64,000 nt of DNA, taken from Marinilabiliaceae bacterium ANBcel2. GTDB taxonomy: Bacteria > Bacteroidota > Bacteroidia > Bacteroidales > Marinilabiliaceae. Made by a program: the position numbers and the translations under genes. The stretch is taken from assembly GCA_029688995.1 (NCBI GenBank), contig JARULA010000005.1, forward strand, positions 62,001 to 126,000. The letters run 5' to 3'. Positions 18,682 to 27,789 of the stretch are shown here, in pieces (position 1 is the first letter of the stretch; each line of letters starts with the position of its first letter). Below the pieces are notes generated by a model. The model was not told the origin of the DNA. It saw nothing but the letters and a program-made list of their open reading frames with translations, and did not search any database.

Positions 18682-20556
18682 ATGGATAAAAATTCAGTTA
18701 CGGGATTAATTTTAATCACACTTATTCTTATAGGATTCTGGTTTGTAAACCGCCCTTCACAAGAGCAAATTGAGGCTATGAGAGCCCGTCAGGACTCTAT
18801 ACAGCAAGCCGAAATGCTTGAAGCTGAAGAACGCAGAGCTGCAGAAATAGCTGAGGCAGAACAAGAGGCTATTACTCTGGAAGAAGAGACCCAAACAGCA
18901 GAACCTGCCCAAGAGAGAGAGTCGGACCAAGAAGCTCTGATAGAGCGCTATGGATATATGGCGCCATTTATGGAAGGAGAAAGAGAGTTCTATACATTAG
19001 AAAACGAAAACATTAAGATAGAGTTTAGCAACAAAGGAGGAAATATATACTCTGTTGAACTCAAAAATTACCAGACTTATAATGGAGAACCTTTAGTTCT
19101 GTTTGAGGGCGACAATAATAAGTTCGGATTCTCTTTTACACACAACACCAGAGTTTTTAGCACCGAAGATCTTTTTTTCGATGTAAAATCAAAAACCGAT
19201 TCAACTATCACCTTTACTGTTGAAACTGACCAAAACGAATCGCTCTCTTTTGAGTATAAATTACCCGAAGATGAGTTTATGGCATCTTTCAATATAATAA
19301 CCAACAACCTCAATAACCTAATATCTACCCCCAGAGGAAGCATAGATATTAACTGGTATGTTGAAATGCCATCATTTGAAAAAGGACGTTCATTTGAGCA
19401 ACAATACTCAGGTCTATATTATAAATATTATATGGACGATGTAGATAACTTAAGTTCAAGAAGCAGCGACAGCGATGATATAAGAACACGACTTAAATGG
19501 ATAGGCTTTAAAAATCAGTTTTTCACTTCATTTTTTGTGGCAGAAGAAGCTTTTTCAAGTGCGCACCTATCAACTGAAATTGAAGAGAATGACAACAGTG
19601 CTTTTCTTAGATACAATACTGCAGAAGCAGTTGTGCCCATAGATTTATCACAAAATCAAAGAATAGGTTTTAACTTCTACTTTGGTCCTAACAACTATTA
19701 TACACTAAACAGTTATGGCAGTGATCTTGACTTTACACAGGTACTGCCGCTTGGATGGGGTATTTTTGGGTGGATAAACAGATACGCAGTTATTCCCATA
19801 TTTAATTTCCTTGAAGGTTTCATAAATAATTATGGGGTAATAATCTTAATCCTCACTATTCTTATAAAAATGGTACTATTTCCGCTAACATATAAATCTT
19901 ATATGTCAACAGCCAAAATGAAGGTACTAAAACCCCAGATAGAGGAGATAAATGAAAGAATACCAAAGGATAAGGCAATGGAACGCCAGCAGGCGACCAT
20001 GAATCTATATAAAAAAGCAGGAGTAAATCCAATGGGAGGATGTTTGCCAATGCTACTGCAGCTCCCCATTTTAATTGCAATGTTCCGCTTTTTTCCGTCA
20101 TCTATAGAGTTAAGGCAGGAAAGTTTCTTATGGGCAGCAGATTTATCAAGCTACGATTCAATAATGGATCTACCCTTTAGCATACCCTTTTATGGAGCCC
20201 ATGTTAGTCTGTTCACCCTCTTAATGGCAGCAACAAACATGGCATATACAAAAATTAATTCCGATATGACCCAGTCGGCAAGTCAAATGCCGGGAATGAA
20301 AGGAATGATGTACTTAATGCCGGTAATGTTACTTTTCCTATTTAACGGTTACGCATCGGGATTAAGTTATTACTACTTTATATCAACCCTTATAACTATC
20401 GGCCAAACAATAATTATCAAACAGTTTGTTGACGAAAAAAAGCTTCTAAAACAGATAGAAGCCAATAAAAAGAAGCCGGTAAAAAAGTCAAAATTTGCAC
20501 AACGATTAGAAGCAGCACAAAAACAGCAAATGGCTCAAAAAAAGAAAAGAAAATAG
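18682..20556 (+). CDS. yidC: Membrane protein insertase YidC
   Basis: Inserts and folds inner-membrane proteins with or without SecYEG. Seen: N-terminal anchor GLILITLILIGFWFVNRPS, an acidic periplasmic linker, a large periplasmic beta domain (about 100-340), then the conserved 60KD_IMP core with membrane segments from about 365, the cytoplasmic loop MSTAKMKVLKPQIEEINERI, and NPMGGCLPMLLQLPILIAMF. The basic C-terminal tail (KKPVKKSKFAQRL) is as expected for ribosome contact. 624 residues. It follows pyrG by 2 nt and ends at a terminator. Confidence 0.97.
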   Translation: MDKNSVTGLILITLILIGFWFVNRPSQEQIEAMRARQDSIQQAEMLEAEERRAAEIAEAEQEAITLEEETQTAEPAQERESDQEALIERYGYMAPFMEGEREFYTLENENIKIEFSNKGGNIYSVELKNYQTYNGEPLVLFEGDNNKFGFSFTHNTRVFSTEDLFFDVKSKTDSTITFTVETDQNESLSFEYKLPEDEFMASFNIITNNLNNLISTPRGSIDINWYVEMPSFEKGRSFEQQYSGLYYKYYMDDVDNLSSRSSDSDDIRTRLKWIGFKNQFFTSFFVAEEAFSSAHLSTEIEENDNSAFLRYNTAEAVVPIDLSQNQRIGFNFYFGPNNYYTLNSYGSDLDFTQVLPLGWGIFGWINRYAVIPIFNFLEGFINNYGVIILILTILIKMVLFPLTYKSYMSTAKMKVLKPQIEEINERIPKDKAMERQQATMNLYKKAGVNPMGGCLPMLLQLPILIAMFRFFPSSIELRQESFLWAADLSSYDSIMDLPFSIPFYGAHVSLFTLLMAATNMAYTKINSDMTQSASQMPGMKGMMYLMPVMLLFLFNGYASGLSYYYFISTLITIGQTIIIKQFVDEKKLLKQIEANKKKPVKKSKFAQRLEAAQKQQMAQKKKRK

Positions 20557-20580
20557 TAGTCAATAATACTATATCAACTA

Positions 20581-20620
20581 AATATAAAAGGCTCTCTATA
20601 ATAGAGGGCCTTTTTATATT
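20581..20620 (+). terminator. Terminator of pyrG-yidC
   Basis: AATATAAAAGGCTCTCTA pairs with TAGAGGGCCTTTTTATATT with a small A/T bulge and a T-run. Confidence 0.85.
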
Positions 20621-20822
20621 AAACCAATTGATAAAACAATAAATTAGTTGGATCCCAACTATGGGATAATACAACAACTACTATTAACAAAAGTGTTATA
20701 ACATATTAATTAAAAACATTTTGCAATAGTATTAATTAGAAAAAGTTCTTTATAAGATTAATGTGTAAATAAAACATTGCAATAATATTTTTTTATTATA
20801 CAATAATGAAAATAGGTCATTT

Positions 20823-20853
20823 TTTGATTAAATAGTATATTGTATTAAATTTA
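20823..20853 (+). promoter_or_regulatory. Probable promoter of the Gfo/Idh/MocA-DUF1080 unit
   Basis: TTTG at 20823-20826, 19 nt spacer, TAAATTTA at 20846-20853 (last base differs from TAnnTTTG). The rest of the 346-nt gap holds the yidC terminator and AT-rich sequence with nothing else recognised. Confidence 0.5.
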
Positions 20854-20902
20854 CATCATAATTCAATTCACACAAGTTTTATCTAATAAATTAAACACAC
20901 CT

Positions 20903-22384
20903 ATGAAATCAAAAATTGACAGAAGGAATTTCCTTCAAAAGAGTGGTGCAGCAGCTATCGGACTTAGTGTTCTGCCTAACTTAACAACAGCGTCGGCACA
21001 AACCCGCAGATCCCGCAGGTCAGCAAATGACAAATTAAGAATTGCCGGTATTGGCGTAGGCGGTAGAGGCTTTGGCGTACTTAGAAACATGGAGAGTGAA
21101 GATATAGTAGCTTTATGCGATGTGGACTGGAGATATGCAAAAAGCTGCTTTGACTACTGGCCAAAAGCCAAAAAGTACAAAGACTGGAGGGTTATGTTCG
21201 ATGAAATGGGAGATGAAATTGATGCAGTAATGGTTGCAACAGCCGATCATACTCATGCGATAATTGCAGCTACTGCCATAACAATGGGGAAACATGTTTA
21301 TGTTGAAAAACCATTAACCCACACAGTTTATGAGTCCAGACTATTAACTAAACTTGCTAAAAAATATAAAGTAGCAACCCAAATGGGTAATCAGGGTGCT
21401 TCAGAAGAGGGAGTATCTCTGGTAAAAGAGTGGATTCAAAATGGGGAAATCGGAGAGGTAACAAGAGTGGAGTCTTTTACTGACAGACCAATATGGCCGC
21501 AAGGACTAAACACTCCAACACAAGGCCAATGGGTTCCCGATTACCTTGACTGGGATAGCTTTGTAGGACCGGCAAAAATGCGTCCATACAATGAAATTTA
21601 TACTCCCTGGAATTTCCGCGGATGGTGGGATTATGGAACTGGTGCACTGGGAGATATGGCTTGTCATATCCTTCATCCCGTATTTAAAGGGCTAAATTTG
21701 GGATATCCAACTAAAGTTCAGGGTAGCTCAACTCTATTACTTCAGGATAGCGCCCCAACAGCGCAAAAAGTTCGTATGGTATTTCCCGAACGTGAGCCTG
21801 CAGGGAAAGTTAATATGCCTGAAGTTGAAGTACATTGGTACGATGGTGGTTTACAACCATTAAAACCGGATAACTGGCCGGCAGGAAAAGATATGAACGT
21901 GCAGGGAGGTGGAGTACTATTTTATGGTACCAAGGATATAATTCACGTAGGATGTTATGGACGTGAGCCGTGGTTGCTTTCAGGAAGAACTCCAAACGCA
22001 CCCAAAACTGAAAGAAGAATTGAACTTAGCCATGAAATGGATTGGGTAAGAGCCTGTAAAGAGAGTCCCGAAGAGAGAACCGAATGTTCTTCAGCATTTG
22101 ACGAAGCAGGTCCATTCAATGAAATGGTTGTAATGGGAGTACTAGCTGTTCGCCTTCAGGCATTAAACAAAGAGTTGCACTGGGATGGAGATAAAATGGA
22201 GTTCACAAATATAGAAGATGACGAAACCATAAGAACTGTAATTGCAGATGGTTTTGAAATCCAGGACGGACATCCAACTTTCGATCAAACATGGACAGAT
22301 CCTGTTAACGCAAAACAGTTTGCACAGGAACTTATTAAACATAAATATCGAAAAGGATGGAAACTTCCTGATATGCCAGCATAA
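20903..22384 (+). CDS. Tat-exported Gfo/Idh/MocA family oxidoreductase
   Basis: NAD(P)-dependent sugar oxidoreductase. Seen: twin-arginine signal with DRRNFLQKSGAAAIGLSVL and cleavage near TASAQ; Rossmann start LRIAGIGVGGRGFGVLRNM; HYVYVEKPLTHT-type catalytic-lysine motif as KHVYVEKPLTHT; and GNQGASEEGVSLVKEWIQNG, typical of the exported subfamily. A Tat signal implies folding with bound cofactor before export to the periplasm. The DUF1080 gene follows after 61 nt in the same direction; this pairing points to oxidation of glycosides to 3-keto sugars and their cleavage, an inference from the partner family. A GH109-type glycosidase is possible (the GGRG motif is shared) but less favoured. Confidence 0.85.
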   Translation: MKSKIDRRNFLQKSGAAAIGLSVLPNLTTASAQTRRSRRSANDKLRIAGIGVGGRGFGVLRNMESEDIVALCDVDWRYAKSCFDYWPKAKKYKDWRVMFDEMGDEIDAVMVATADHTHAIIAATAITMGKHVYVEKPLTHTVYESRLLTKLAKKYKVATQMGNQGASEEGVSLVKEWIQNGEIGEVTRVESFTDRPIWPQGLNTPTQGQWVPDYLDWDSFVGPAKMRPYNEIYTPWNFRGWWDYGTGALGDMACHILHPVFKGLNLGYPTKVQGSSTLLLQDSAPTAQKVRMVFPEREPAGKVNMPEVEVHWYDGGLQPLKPDNWPAGKDMNVQGGGVLFYGTKDIIHVGCYGREPWLLSGRTPNAPKTERRIELSHEMDWVRACKESPEERTECSSAFDEAGPFNEMVVMGVLAVRLQALNKELHWDGDKMEFTNIEDDETIRTVIADGFEIQDGHPTFDQTWTDPVNAKQFAQELIKHKYRKGWKLPDMPA

Positions 22385-22445
22385 TACTACAAACAATTTC
22401 AAATGGAGTAAAACAATAAATTGTAAAATTTTAAACATCTAAAAA

Positions 22446-23204
22446 ATGAAAAATATATTTTTTTATACAGCATTAACCATGATTTTCACCTTGTCTTCAT
22501 GTGCTCAACAAGAAGAAGAAGTAGGTCACAATGAGCTATCACAAGCCGAAAAAGAAGAAGGGTGGATGCTTTTATGGGATGGAGAAACTTTTGATGGTTG
22601 GCGAGGATATGGAATGGATCATGTTCCAGAAGCATGGACAATAGAAGATGAAGCACTTAAAATTCAGGGCTCAGGGGCAGGTGAAGCTGGAGCAATGGAC
22701 GGTGGAGATTTAATATATGATCAACAGTTCCAGAATTTTGAACTAAAATTTGAATGGAAAGTGTCGCGTGGTGGCAACAGTGGAATTTTCTATTTAGCTC
22801 AGGAAATAGAAGATCTTCCTATTTGGAGATCAGCTCCCGAATATCAAATTCTTGACAACGTTAACCATGTAGATGCTGAACTTGGAATTGATGGTAACCG
22901 CAAATCTGCATCTCTATATGATCTTATCCCTGCAAAACCACAAAATTCAAATCCATACGGAGAGTGGAACAGCGGCCGCATCATAGTTTATCGCGGAACA
23001 GTTGTTCATTTCCAAAATGGAGAGAATGTACTTGAATATCATTTATGGACTCCCGAATGGGAAGAGATGATTGAAAACAGTAAATTTGCAGGATGGGAAG
23101 AGTTTATAAACGCAGGTGGTGAAGATAGAAAAGGGTATATTGGTCTGCAAGACCATGGAGATGATGTATGGTTCCGAAATATAAAGTTAAGACTACGAGA
23201 GTAG
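22446..23204 (+). CDS. DUF1080 lipoprotein (3-keto-disaccharide hydrolase-like)
   Basis: Secreted lipoprotein with one DUF1080 domain, a concanavalin-like jelly roll. Seen: signal peptide with lipobox LSSC (residues about 17-20), then MLLWDGETFDGWRGYGMDHV, GDLIYDQQFQNFELKFEWKV, RGGNSGIFYLAQE and GYIGLQDHGDDVWFRNIKLR, the family's standard blocks. Proteins of this family have been assigned 3-keto-glycoside hydrolase or lyase activity, and the oxidoreductase upstream could supply the 3-keto substrate. It is last in the unit, followed by a strong terminator. Confidence 0.88.
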   Translation: MKNIFFYTALTMIFTLSSCAQQEEEVGHNELSQAEKEEGWMLLWDGETFDGWRGYGMDHVPEAWTIEDEALKIQGSGAGEAGAMDGGDLIYDQQFQNFELKFEWKVSRGGNSGIFYLAQEIEDLPIWRSAPEYQILDNVNHVDAELGIDGNRKSASLYDLIPAKPQNSNPYGEWNSGRIIVYRGTVVHFQNGENVLEYHLWTPEWEEMIENSKFAGWEEFINAGGEDRKGYIGLQDHGDDVWFRNIKLRLRE

Positions 23205-23220
23205 TTTATTAATCTAATAA

Positions 23221-23259
23221 AAAAAAGAGAGGTTGCTTAAAAAACAACCTCTCTTTTTT
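23221..23259. terminator. Bidirectional terminator
   Basis: AAAAAAGAGAGGTTG pairs with CAACCTCTCTTTTTT, 9-nt loop, between the convergent DUF1080 and TehA-like genes. Confidence 0.93.
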
Positions 23260-23279
23260 TATTATAAAATCTTATATCA

Positions 23280-24233
23280 CTACTCCTCCTCCATAACACA
23301 AATCTCACCTCTACTCACCGACTTAAATGTTTGAAATGCTACAATTGCTATAACAATAACAGCAATTACTGCTAATATTTTTGAAATATTCATATAACCT
23401 GCTTCACCTGTAACCTCATAAGCACGCGCCATTGCCACAGTAATTGCAGTCAGTGGAAATGTAAAAGCCCACCATGACATATAAAATTTTAATCGGGTAA
23501 AACTTTTAATCATAAACATAAGCAGTAAAAGAAAAAACATTCCCATCATTAGCAAAAACATAGAGAAAGGATCCCAACTATCAAAAATCTTCATATAAGA
23601 TACAAAGCCAACTGCAGGAGGCGCAATTAAAATAAAAAAGGTAGGAATAAATTTTTGTGGTAACTGACCATAAAAAACTACTCTATTTATAAAAATCGCA
23701 AACAAAATGATCCAGAAAAAGATTCCTGATGAAAAGTAGAAATAATTGACTATCTCAGGAATTATGACCCCGGCACTTACCGGTACCAGCACATTACCAA
23801 CAGCAGGAATAAACCATGCCGGATTAAAATGATTTATTTGATAGTTATGCTCTATCCAATAACTAACAGCCTTAAACATAAAAAAGGTATGTAATATTAC
23901 ACCAGGCCACCATAAATATTGTGATATAACAGTACTATATTGCTCAAAAGCAATAGATAGAAGTAATAAAGAGATAGAGATTGCAGGAAAAAAATTAATC
24001 TTAACAGGATGAGTGTATTCCTGTTTTACCTCATCTTTATGCATTAGAAACTTCATCAAATACATAAAAGCAATAACTACAAAAAATAGAGATACAACAA
24101 TTAACGCAGAATAATAGAAAAGAGGCGATAACCAACCAAGCTCAGCAAACTTTGAAAACACCAAAGTTAGTCCGCTTAACCCCATTATAACAGTGAAGCC
24201 CGAAATAGGAAAGTTTTTAATTTTGTCATTCAT
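23280..24233 (-). CDS. TDT/SLAC1 family transporter (TehA-like)
   Basis: Integral membrane protein with about ten hydrophobic segments, of the tellurite-resistance/dicarboxylate transporter and SLAC1 anion-channel superfamily. Seen: NFPISGFTVIMGLSGLTL near the N-terminus (the usual PxxxFxxxMGxxGL block), NHFNPAWFIPAVGNVLVPV in the middle and MSWWAFTFPLTAITVAMARA near the C-terminus, all family-typical. The C-terminus is acidic (EICVMEEE). ATG 24233 (MNDKIKNFPI) is preferred over an upstream start that would add MLMFYI. The substrate cannot be read from sequence. Monocistronic. Confidence 0.85.
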   Translation of the reverse strand: MNDKIKNFPISGFTVIMGLSGLTLVFSKFAELGWLSPLFYYSALIVVSLFFVVIAFMYLMKFLMHKDEVKQEYTHPVKINFFPAISISLLLLSIAFEQYSTVISQYLWWPGVILHTFFMFKAVSYWIEHNYQINHFNPAWFIPAVGNVLVPVSAGVIIPEIVNYFYFSSGIFFWIILFAIFINRVVFYGQLPQKFIPTFFILIAPPAVGFVSYMKIFDSWDPFSMFLLMMGMFFLLLLMFMIKSFTRLKFYMSWWAFTFPLTAITVAMARAYEVTGEAGYMNISKILAVIAVIVIAIVAFQTFKSVSRGEICVMEEE

Positions 24234-24276
24234 AATATAAAACATTAACAAATTATCATATTTAGATTATTAAACA

Positions 24277-24284
24277 CAAAGTTA
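24277..24284 (-). promoter_or_regulatory. Probable -7 element of the TehA-like gene
   Basis: Minus strand reads TAACTTTG, perfect TAnnTTTG, 43 nt before ATG 24233. No clear -33. Confidence 0.5.
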
Positions 24285-24323
24285 TAAAAAAAGTTCAATT
24301 ATTATCATATCCTTAGTTTTTGC

Positions 24324-24331
24324 TAAATTTG
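24324..24331 (+). promoter_or_regulatory. Probable -7 element of the DUF4249 gene
   Basis: TAAATTTG, perfect TAnnTTTG, 59 nt before ATG 24391. No clear -33. It lies back to back with the TehA-like promoter. Confidence 0.5.
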
Positions 24332-24390
24332 ATATCATCAATTTTAATGCAGCTGATAATAAGATATTCAAAAACTTAAATATTGCTTAA

Positions 24391-25329
24391 ATGCAAATAC
24401 TATATAAACTAATAATAAAAATAGCCATAGCAATAATATTCATCTTTACAGTTTCATGTGAAAGTGATTTAGATATGCAGATAAAAGAAGGGGGCGGACA
24501 GTTAGTGCTCTTCTCATTCCCTGTTACCGACTCCCTTTTATCGCTCCACTTAAGTCGAAGTGTTGGGCACAGTTCGGTTGATGATTTTGAAAGAATATAT
24601 GATGGAGAATATTCAATTTTAATAAACGACCAGGAAGTTGTCTCAAAAGAGTCTTTTCCATACAATAAAACCGAAAAAAAGCTAGAAAATATTGAGGTTA
24701 AAGAAGGTGACAAAATAGAAATAGTTGCAACAGACACTAAGAATAACAGAGTAAAGGGTTCAACTAAAATTCCCATTGCAGTACCAATAAATAGAGTTGA
24801 CACACAAAAAATTGAAATTATCAATAAAGAAGGAGTATCAAACAGTTACCTGCAATGTAAAATATCATTTACCGATCCTGCAGAACAAAGTAATTTTTAT
24901 CAATTAATAATAAATGAAAAACATATAGATTCAAACAACAATATTATAAACACAAATTATATAAATTATCAAAAAGAGGATCCGGTTTTCTATACCAGAG
25001 ATCAGGAAGGAAGTCTTTTAGGAGGCATCAACTTTTTGGGCACCTTTCCCGACTACAATTTTAAGGGCAAGCAATATACACTTACAGTTAATATACCCTA
25101 TGCGTATTTAGAACCTGCAAATGAGCCGGAAACTGAAATAATAGTATTAGAGATAAAATTGTTAAGCTTAACACAGGAATATTTTGACTACATAAGAAGC
25201 AGGATTGTTGCAGAGTACAATTACGACCTTCCTGTAGTGGATCCAATAAAAACATACTCAAACATTGAAGGCGGACTCGGACTGGTGGGTGGGATGTCAG
25301 TATCACAAACCTCTTTAAAATTTGAATAA
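24391..25329 (+). CDS. DUF4249 lipoprotein
   Basis: Exported lipoprotein of the Bacteroidota family DUF4249, function unknown. Seen: signal peptide IKIAIAIIFIFTVSCESDLD with the lipobox cysteine at about residue 24, then the family pattern GGQLVLFSFPVTDSLLSLHL and a DGEYSILINDQEVV beta-domain, and a C-terminal IEGGLGLVGG. 312 residues. Members usually sit directly after a TonB-dependent receptor gene and may work with it at the cell surface; here no receptor is adjacent. Own promoter, no clear terminator before trxB. Confidence 0.82.
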   Translation: MQILYKLIIKIAIAIIFIFTVSCESDLDMQIKEGGGQLVLFSFPVTDSLLSLHLSRSVGHSSVDDFERIYDGEYSILINDQEVVSKESFPYNKTEKKLENIEVKEGDKIEIVATDTKNNRVKGSTKIPIAVPINRVDTQKIEIINKEGVSNSYLQCKISFTDPAEQSNFYQLIINEKHIDSNNNIINTNYINYQKEDPVFYTRDQEGSLLGGINFLGTFPDYNFKGKQYTLTVNIPYAYLEPANEPETEIIVLEIKLLSLTQEYFDYIRSRIVAEYNYDLPVVDPIKTYSNIEGGLGLVGGMSVSQTSLKFE

Positions 25330-25359
25330 TCTATTACTCTATAACTTAAATTGCAATAT

Positions 25360-25390
25360 TTTGAAATATTAAAAAAAAGTTGCAGTTTTG
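25360..25390 (+). promoter_or_regulatory. Promoter of trxB
   Basis: TTTG at 25360-25363, 19 nt spacer, CAGTTTTG at 25383-25390 (one mismatch). It excludes the in-frame TTG at 25380 as a start. Confidence 0.55.
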
Positions 25391-25424
25391 TAATCAAATT
25401 AAAACATCTAAATATTTATATATT

Positions 25425-26435
25425 ATGACATTATTTGGAAAACTAGATGATTTAGATACTAAATCAAACGAGAATCAACAAAACAAAAAAATAACAGAAA
25501 CAGAAAAGACTAAAGTATTAATTATAGGATCGGGACCTGCAGGATATACTGCAGCAATTTATGCTGCGCGAGCTAATTTATCCCCTGTTTTATATGAAGG
25601 ATTGCAGCCGGGAGGACAGCTTACAACAACTACTGAAATAGAAAACTTCCCCGGATATCCTGAAGGAACTACAGGTGCGGAAATGATGGATGATCTTAAA
25701 AAGCAGGCCGAAAGGTTTGGATCTGATATTCGCTTTGGAATGGCTACCAAAACAGATTTATCTAAAAGACCATTTAAGGTAACCATAGATGACAAAAAAA
25801 TTATAGAGACTGAAAGCTTAATAATTGCAACAGGAGCAACTGCAAAATATTTAGGGTTAGAAGATGAAAAAAAATATGCAGGGAGTGGAGTCTCAGCATG
25901 TGCAACCTGTGACGGTTTTTTCTATCGCGCAAAAGATGTTGCAGTAGTTGGCGGAGGAGACACCGCTGCTGAGGAGGCACTTTATCTATCACAGCTCTGT
26001 AATAAAGTATATATGATAGTACGACGAGATGTGCTACGTGCATCCAAAGTGATGCAAAAACGAGTATTCGAAACAGAAAACATTGAAATTTTATGGAAAC
26101 ACCAAACAAAAGGTCTTGTTGGAGATGGCGTTGTTGAAGGGGCAAAACTGGTTAAAAACAAGGGAGAAGAAAATGAAGTAGATGTAGATATTAAAATAGA
26201 CGGATTTTTTCTTGCAATAGGCCATACACCAAACTCAGATATAGTTACCGACTATCTGGACACTGATGATACAGGGTATATCAAAACTTTGCCGGGGACA
26301 ACGAAAACAAACATTCCGGGAGTATATGCATGCGGTGATGTGCAAGACAATATTTACAGACAGGCAGTTACTGCAGCAGGCTCTGGATGTATGGCTGCAA
26401 TAGATGCAGAAAGATGGCTGGCAGAAAACAGCTAA
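25425..26435 (+). CDS. trxB: Thioredoxin-disulfide reductase TrxB
   Basis: NADPH-dependent FAD enzyme that keeps thioredoxin reduced. Seen from ATG 25425: a charged N-terminal extension of about 30 residues, FAD site VLIIGSGPAGYTAAIYAAR, redox-active cysteines C159 and C162 in SACATCDGFFY, NADPH site VVGGGDTAAEEALYLS, and the C-terminal FAD motif GVYACGDVQDNIYRQAVTAA. The extension relative to the E. coli enzyme (about 25 residues) is odd but short and probably disordered. The upstream TTG start is rejected as it lies before the -7 box. Confidence 0.95.
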   Translation: MTLFGKLDDLDTKSNENQQNKKITETEKTKVLIIGSGPAGYTAAIYAARANLSPVLYEGLQPGGQLTTTTEIENFPGYPEGTTGAEMMDDLKKQAERFGSDIRFGMATKTDLSKRPFKVTIDDKKIIETESLIIATGATAKYLGLEDEKKYAGSGVSACATCDGFFYRAKDVAVVGGGDTAAEEALYLSQLCNKVYMIVRRDVLRASKVMQKRVFETENIEILWKHQTKGLVGDGVVEGAKLVKNKGEENEVDVDIKIDGFFLAIGHTPNSDIVTDYLDTDDTGYIKTLPGTTKTNIPGVYACGDVQDNIYRQAVTAAGSGCMAAIDAERWLAENS

Positions 26436-26463
26436 TTCCGGTTTATCGCACTGTTTAATAAGT

Positions 26464-26471
26464 TATATTTG
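26464..26471 (+). promoter_or_regulatory. Probable -7 element of serB promoter
   Basis: TATATTTG, perfect TAnnTTTG. Transcription from it would start near 26478, just before the 30-bp palindrome, and 66 nt before the serB ATG. The -33 region (GTTT at 26441) is weak. Confidence 0.55.
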
Positions 26472-26488
26472 CAAAATATTTTTTATAA

Positions 26489-26518
26489 CACCTGTTTTGA
26501 TAGTTATCAAAACAGGTG
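26489..26518. promoter_or_regulatory. Perfect 30-bp palindrome in the serB leader
   Basis: CACCTGTTTTGATA is followed by GT and the exact reverse complement. No T-run follows, so it is not an ordinary terminator. It starts about 11 nt after the inferred transcription start, so it is either an RNA hairpin in the serB-pepD leader or a repressor operator. Confidence 0.7.
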
Positions 26519-26544
26519 CATAATAATTTGCAAATAATTCAAAA

Positions 26545-27756
26545 ATGGAAATTATTCTCTTAAACATTTCGGGTGAAGATAAGCCGGGAGTAACATCAAC
26601 ATTAACAGATGTTTTAAGCCGATATAATGTTAACATCCTGGATATTGGTCAGGCAGTCATACACAAGGAGCTCGGACTAGGAATTCTGTTCGAAGTCCCC
26701 GAAAAATCGGAATCCTCTCCCATACTAAAGGATCTACTCTTTAAAGGATATGAAGCGGGAATGAATATAAAATTCACCCCTATTCCTAAAAATCAATATA
26801 ACACATGGGTAAAACAACAGGGTAAACCTCGCTACATTTTAACTTTGATGTCAAAGAAGTTAACGGCAAAGCAACTCTCAAAAGCAACAGATATTATTGC
26901 AGAACAAGGATTAAATATTGACATAATATCCCGTTTAAGTGGTCGTATTCCAATAGAATCAAAAAATAGTCACAAACAATCTGTAGTAGAATTTTCAGTA
27001 AGAGGTAAGCCAGGTGATATTGAGAAAATGAAGACCAGCTTCATAAAAATTGCAGGCGAAACAGGAATGGATATAGCATTTCAGGAAGATAACATCTTTA
27101 GAAAAAACAGAAGGCTTATCTGCTTTGACATGGATTCCACATTAATACAGACCGAGGTAATTGATGAACTGGCAAAAAAAGCAGGTGTGTATGACAAGGT
27201 TAGCTCTATAACCGAAAAAGCAATGAGAGGAGAGATCGATTTTAATCAAAGTTTTATTGAGAGAGTAAAACTCCTGAAAGGCCTTGATGAGTCGGTAATG
27301 AGAGATATTGCAGATAATCTGCCTCTTACACAAGGCTCCGAAAGACTATTTAAAACCCTCAAAAAATATGGGTATCGCACTGCTATATTATCCGGAGGCT
27401 TTAACTATTTTGGTAACTATCTTAAAAACAAGCTGGGTATAGATTATGTTTTTGCAAATGAACTGGAAATTGAAAATGGAAAGTTAACAGGTAATCACTC
27501 CGGAGATATTATAGATGGCAATAAAAAAGCTGAACTACTTAAGCTTTTAGCATTTAAAGAAGATATACATCTTGAACAGGTTATTGCGGTGGGTGACGGA
27601 TCAAATGATTTACCAATGCTCCAAAAAGCCGGATTAGGAATCGCTTTTCATGCAAAGCCAAAAGTAAAAGCCTCAGCAAGTCACTCTATTTCGACTATCG
27701 GATTAGATGCTATATTATACTTATTGGGATTTCGAGATAGAGAGATAAATCAATAA
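26545..27756 (+). CDS. serB: Phosphoserine phosphatase SerB with tandem ACT domains
   Basis: HAD-family enzyme for the last step of serine synthesis. Seen: two N-terminal ACT-like regulatory domains (residues about 1-80, starting MEIILLNISGEDKPGVTSTL, and about 95-175), then HAD motif I CFDMDSTLIQTEVIDELA with nucleophile D195, motif II LSGGFNYF, the motif III lysine near NKKAELLKLL, and motif IV VAVGDGSNDLPML-type (here IAVGDGSNDLPML). 403 residues matches ACT-containing SerB. ACT domains suggest amino-acid feedback. It is followed after 33 nt by pepD, likely cotranscribed. A perfect palindrome sits in its leader. Confidence 0.95.
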   Translation: MEIILLNISGEDKPGVTSTLTDVLSRYNVNILDIGQAVIHKELGLGILFEVPEKSESSPILKDLLFKGYEAGMNIKFTPIPKNQYNTWVKQQGKPRYILTLMSKKLTAKQLSKATDIIAEQGLNIDIISRLSGRIPIESKNSHKQSVVEFSVRGKPGDIEKMKTSFIKIAGETGMDIAFQEDNIFRKNRRLICFDMDSTLIQTEVIDELAKKAGVYDKVSSITEKAMRGEIDFNQSFIERVKLLKGLDESVMRDIADNLPLTQGSERLFKTLKKYGYRTAILSGGFNYFGNYLKNKLGIDYVFANELEIENGKLTGNHSGDIIDGNKKAELLKLLAFKEDIHLEQVIAVGDGSNDLPMLQKAGLGIAFHAKPKVKASASHSISTIGLDAILYLLGFRDREINQ

Positions 27757-27789
27757 TAAATAGATAAAGATCAAAATCAAATAAAAAAG

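Noticed and set aside
26489-26518. Palindrome read as the trxB terminator
   Set aside because: No T-run follows on either strand and a perfect -7 box lies before it, so a leader or operator role is more likely.
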